This document shows positions 6,297-8,192 of a stretch of 8,192 nucleotides of DNA, piece by piece (position 1 is the first letter of the stretch; each line of letters opens with the position of its first letter). The notes below the pieces were generated by a model. The model was given only the letters and a program-made list of their open reading frames with translations, was not told where the DNA came from and made no database searches. The stretch is from UBA4416 sp044340865 (GTDB taxonomy: Bacteria > Bacteroidota > Bacteroidia > B-17B0 > Aurantibacillaceae): the NCBI GenBank assembly GCA_044340865.1, contig JBIISW010000114.1, forward strand, positions 1 to 8,192, read 5' to 3'. Position numbers and translations under genes: made by a program.

Positions 6297-7760
6297 ATGT
6301 TAGTTGGATTATTAATTATTGTGCCACTTATTGCTGGTTTACTGGTATTTAGCACTAAAGGAAAAGCAAGTCGTCAATTTGCTTTAGGTTTTTCGCTTGT
6401 TGAATTTGCATTATCATTAGTTGCATTTTTTCAATATAAACACAACCCCGCAAGTAGCGAGTTAATTTTAAATTGCACGTGGGTTGAATCTTTAGGCATT
6501 CATTTTGCAGTTGGTCTAGATGCCTTATCAGTATTGATGGTTTTATTAACCACTTTTTTGGTTCCATTAATTATTTTATCCTCATTTAAAAATGAATACG
6601 ATAAACCAAATTCTTTTTATGGTTTAATTTTAATAATGCAAATGGCCTTAGTTGGTGTATTTACAGCAAATGATGGATTTTTGTTTTATGTGTTTTGGGA
6701 ATTAGCCCTTATTCCAATTTATTTTATTTGTTTATTATGGGGTGGCGAAAACAGAGGAGCCATTACCTTTAAGTTTTTTGTTTATACGTTATTAGGTTCG
6801 TTATTTATGTTGGTTGGTTTAATTTATGTATACAGTCATACAGGTATGGACACTGGTATTAAATCATGGGCATTAACTGATTTGTATGCAGCAGGTAAAT
6901 CATTAGATATCAATCAGCAGTCATTTGTATTTTGGTGTATCTTTCTAGCTTTCGGAATTAAAATGCCGATTTTTCCGCTTCACACTTGGCAACCTGATAC
7001 TTATGTGAATGCACCAACTCAAGGCACTATGTTGCTATCTGGTATTATGTTGAAAATGGGAACATTTGGTTTAATAAAATGGTTATTACCTTTAACGCCT
7101 TTAGCATTAGAAAAATGGGGAGGTTTAGCTATTGGTTTATCTGTGTTTGGAATTATTTATGCATCTTGTATTGCCATCGTTCAAAAAGATTATAAACGTT
7201 TAATAGCTTATTCATCTATTGCTCACGTTGGTTTAATTGCAGCAGGTATTTTATCTTGCACGCAGCAAGGCATACAAGGTGGTGTTATGCAAATGTTGGC
7301 TCATGGTATAAACGTTGTTGGTTTATTTTTAATTGCGGATATTTTATTACGTCATACAGGTACTCGTGATATGGATAAATTAGGTGGCATCAGAAGTATG
7401 AATGGAAACTTTGCTGTTTTATTTTTAATCATCATGTTAGGTTCAGTTGCTCTTCCATTAACAAATGGTTTTGTTGGCGAATTTTTATTAATCAATGGTG
7501 TGTATCAATATAGCGCAACCGTTGCAGCATTTGCTGGTTTAACGGTTATTTTAGGTGCTGTTTACATGTTGCGTAGTTATCAAAGCATCATGTTAGGAGA
7601 ACGTAAAGATTCTGCCATTGCTTTTGGGTCATTAGATGGAACAGATAAGTTGGTTTTATACATAGTATGTTTTGCAGTGATTGCATTTGGAGTCTATCCA
7701 AAACCATTAAATGATTTAGCTGAAGAAGGAACAAAAATAATAATGCAAAATTTGAAGTAA
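6297..7760 (+). CDS. nuoM: NADH-quinone oxidoreductase subunit M (NuoM), proton-pumping subunit
   Basis: The 487-residue antiporter-like subunit lies between NuoL and NuoN in the membrane arm. Key residues are Glu135 (VFWELALIPIYF), Lys222 (FGIKMPIFPLHTW), Lys253 (MLKMGTFGL), His310 (SSIAHVGL), His336 (LAHGINVVGLFLIADIL) and Glu395 (GFVGEFLL). These correspond to the conserved Glu/Lys/His proton chain of the family. The LRHTGTRDMDKLGG stretch (351-364) is the usual cytoplasmic loop. The segment after HTW reads QPDTYVNAPTQGT where many NuoM proteins have LPDAHVEAPTAGS, so the usual His is Tyr236 and the usual Glu is Asn238. I expect this to be a lineage variant. Length is near the family norm of about 500. 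It is the only gene here with a recognisable Shine-Dalgarno-like site. Confidence 0.97.
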   Translation: MLVGLLIIVPLIAGLLVFSTKGKASRQFALGFSLVEFALSLVAFFQYKHNPASSELILNCTWVESLGIHFAVGLDALSVLMVLLTTFLVPLIILSSFKNEYDKPNSFYGLILIMQMALVGVFTANDGFLFYVFWELALIPIYFICLLWGGENRGAITFKFFVYTLLGSLFMLVGLIYVYSHTGMDTGIKSWALTDLYAAGKSLDINQQSFVFWCIFLAFGIKMPIFPLHTWQPDTYVNAPTQGTMLLSGIMLKMGTFGLIKWLLPLTPLALEKWGGLAIGLSVFGIIYASCIAIVQKDYKRLIAYSSIAHVGLIAAGILSCTQQGIQGGVMQMLAHGINVVGLFLIADILLRHTGTRDMDKLGGIRSMNGNFAVLFLIIMLGSVALPLTNGFVGEFLLINGVYQYSATVAAFAGLTVILGAVYMLRSYQSIMLGERKDSAIAFGSLDGTDKLVLYIVCFAVIAFGVYPKPLNDLAEEGTKIIMQNLK

Positions 7761-7791
7761 TTAATTATTAATCATTGGATTGATTTAGTAC

Positions 7792-7809
7792 ACAATAAAA
7801 ACAATAAAA
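7792..7809. repeat. exact 9-base tandem duplication ACAATAAAA
   Basis: Two adjacent copies lie at 7792-7800 and 7801-7809 in the 114-base gap between nuoM and nuoN. The sequence is of low complexity and probably arose by slippage. No function is apparent. Confidence 0.7.
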
Positions 7810-7838
7810 AAATAGAGTGAGAATTTTGAAACTTTTTT

Positions 7839-7866
7839 AACATTCAAAATTTAGCATTCAAAATGA
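7839..7866. repeat. direct repeat CATTCAAAAT with 14-base period before nuoN
   Basis: CATTCAAAAT occurs at 7841-7850 and 7855-7864. The stretch can be read as four degenerate heptamers (AACATTC, AAAATTT, AGCATTC, AAAATGA). It ends 8 bases before the nuoN start. AATTTTGAA at 7822-7830 is the inverted match of TTCAAAATT at 7843-7851, so a 9-pair hairpin with a 12-base loop is possible. It has a single G-C pair and no following T run, so I do not call it a terminator. Confidence 0.65.
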
Positions 7867-7874
7867 TTTAAAAT

Positions 7875-8192
7875 ATGAAAGGTCTATTTATAATAAGCGG
7901 ATTAGGAATTTTAGCCATGTTAGCCGAAATATTCAAGTTCAAAAAAGTGTTGTATCCATTAGTATTAATTGGTATCATTGTGGCATACGCATTAGGATTT
8001 ACAGAGTGGAATGCCAATTTTAATATCCCTATGTTTAGCAACATGATTCGTTTTGATAACGTGGCATTAGCATTTAGCGGCGTGATTTTAGCAACTTCTT
8101 TTTTCTGGTTTATTTTAGCAAACGATTATTTTGAAAAAGACCATATTACAGATCATTTTGCATTAGTATTATTTGCTTTAGTTGGAGCGTTA
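7875..8192 (+). CDS. nuoN: NADH-quinone oxidoreductase subunit N (NuoN), N-terminal part
   Basis: The frame starts at ATG 7875 and stays open to the window edge, giving 106 residues of a protein usually near 460-490. The sequence is hydrophobic: likely helices lie at residues 4-20 (LFIISGLGILAMLAEIF), 25-42 and 62-82, with another beginning near 94. MFSNMIRFDNVALAFSG (53-69) and DHFALVLFALVGAL (93-106) resemble Bacteroidota NuoN. NuoN is the third antiporter-like proton pump of the membrane arm and sits next to NuoK. The order nuoL-nuoM-nuoN and the shared strand support the call. The catalytic Lys and Glu residues lie beyond or near the edge and cannot be checked. No Shine-Dalgarno motif precedes the start. 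Confidence 0.93.
   Translation, partial: MKGLFIISGLGILAMLAEIFKFKKVLYPLVLIGIIVAYALGFTEWNANFNIPMFSNMIRFDNVALAFSGVILATSFFWFILANDYFEKDHITDHFALVLFALVGAL

Noticed and set aside
6355..6567. Open frame on the - strand inside the start of nuoM
   Set aside because: It is antisense to a conserved gene, with no independent initiation signal or motif.
7822..7851. Hairpin AATTTTGAA / TTCAAAATT between nuoM and nuoN as a terminator
   Set aside because: It has one G-C pair, a 12-base loop and no trailing T run, and nuoN follows in the same operon. The pairing is probably a by-product of low-complexity repeats.
7761..7874. Internal promoter for nuoN
   Set aside because: I looked for the Bacteroidota TAnnTTTG element in this and the other gaps and found none; the only TTTG here (7825-7828) lacks the upstream TA.

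Overview
The window lies inside a respiratory complex I (NADH:quinone oxidoreductase, nuo) operon, all on the + strand. Read in order it carries the 3' part of nuoF, then nuoG, nuoH, a possible 32-residue small ORF, nuoI, nuoJ, nuoK, nuoL, nuoM, and the 5' part of nuoN. The source looks like an AT-rich member of the Bacteroidota. The clues are the short NuoG without a molybdopterin-oxidoreductase domain, the particular NuoF, NuoH and NuoI sequence signatures, the near absence of Shine-Dalgarno motifs, and A-rich leaders before the start codons. I cannot name a genus from this sequence.

Region by region: bases 2-1605 hold the peripheral-arm subunits NuoF (C-terminal part, N3 cluster ligands) and NuoG (N1b, N5 and N4 ligands), joined by a one-base stop/start overlap. 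Bases 1615-2670 hold NuoH, the heel subunit of the quinone site. A 121-base gap follows, with a small ORF and a 7-base tandem repeat. Bases 2792-3394 hold NuoI (N6a and N6b). An 88-base gap ends in five tandem AAAAACT heptamers directly before nuoJ. Bases 3483-4346 hold NuoJ and NuoK, and 4351-6237 hold the antiporter-like NuoL with its lateral helix. A 59-base A-rich gap precedes NuoM (6297-7760). A 114-base gap with short direct repeats precedes NuoN, which starts at 7875 and runs off the end.

Together the genes describe an electron path from FMN (NuoF) through the N3, N1b, N4 and N5 clusters (NuoF and NuoG) and N6a/N6b (NuoI) to quinone at NuoH. This drives proton transfer through NuoJ, NuoK, NuoL, NuoM and NuoN. 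The proton-channel Glu, Lys and His residues are visible in NuoK, NuoL and NuoM.

I see no mobile element, RNA gene, CRISPR array or convincing internal promoter or terminator. This is core metabolism and I do not find a new biological system here. The points worth a second look are the 7-base periodicity in all four larger gaps, the small membrane-like ORF between nuoH and nuoI, and the altered C-terminal cysteine module of NuoG.
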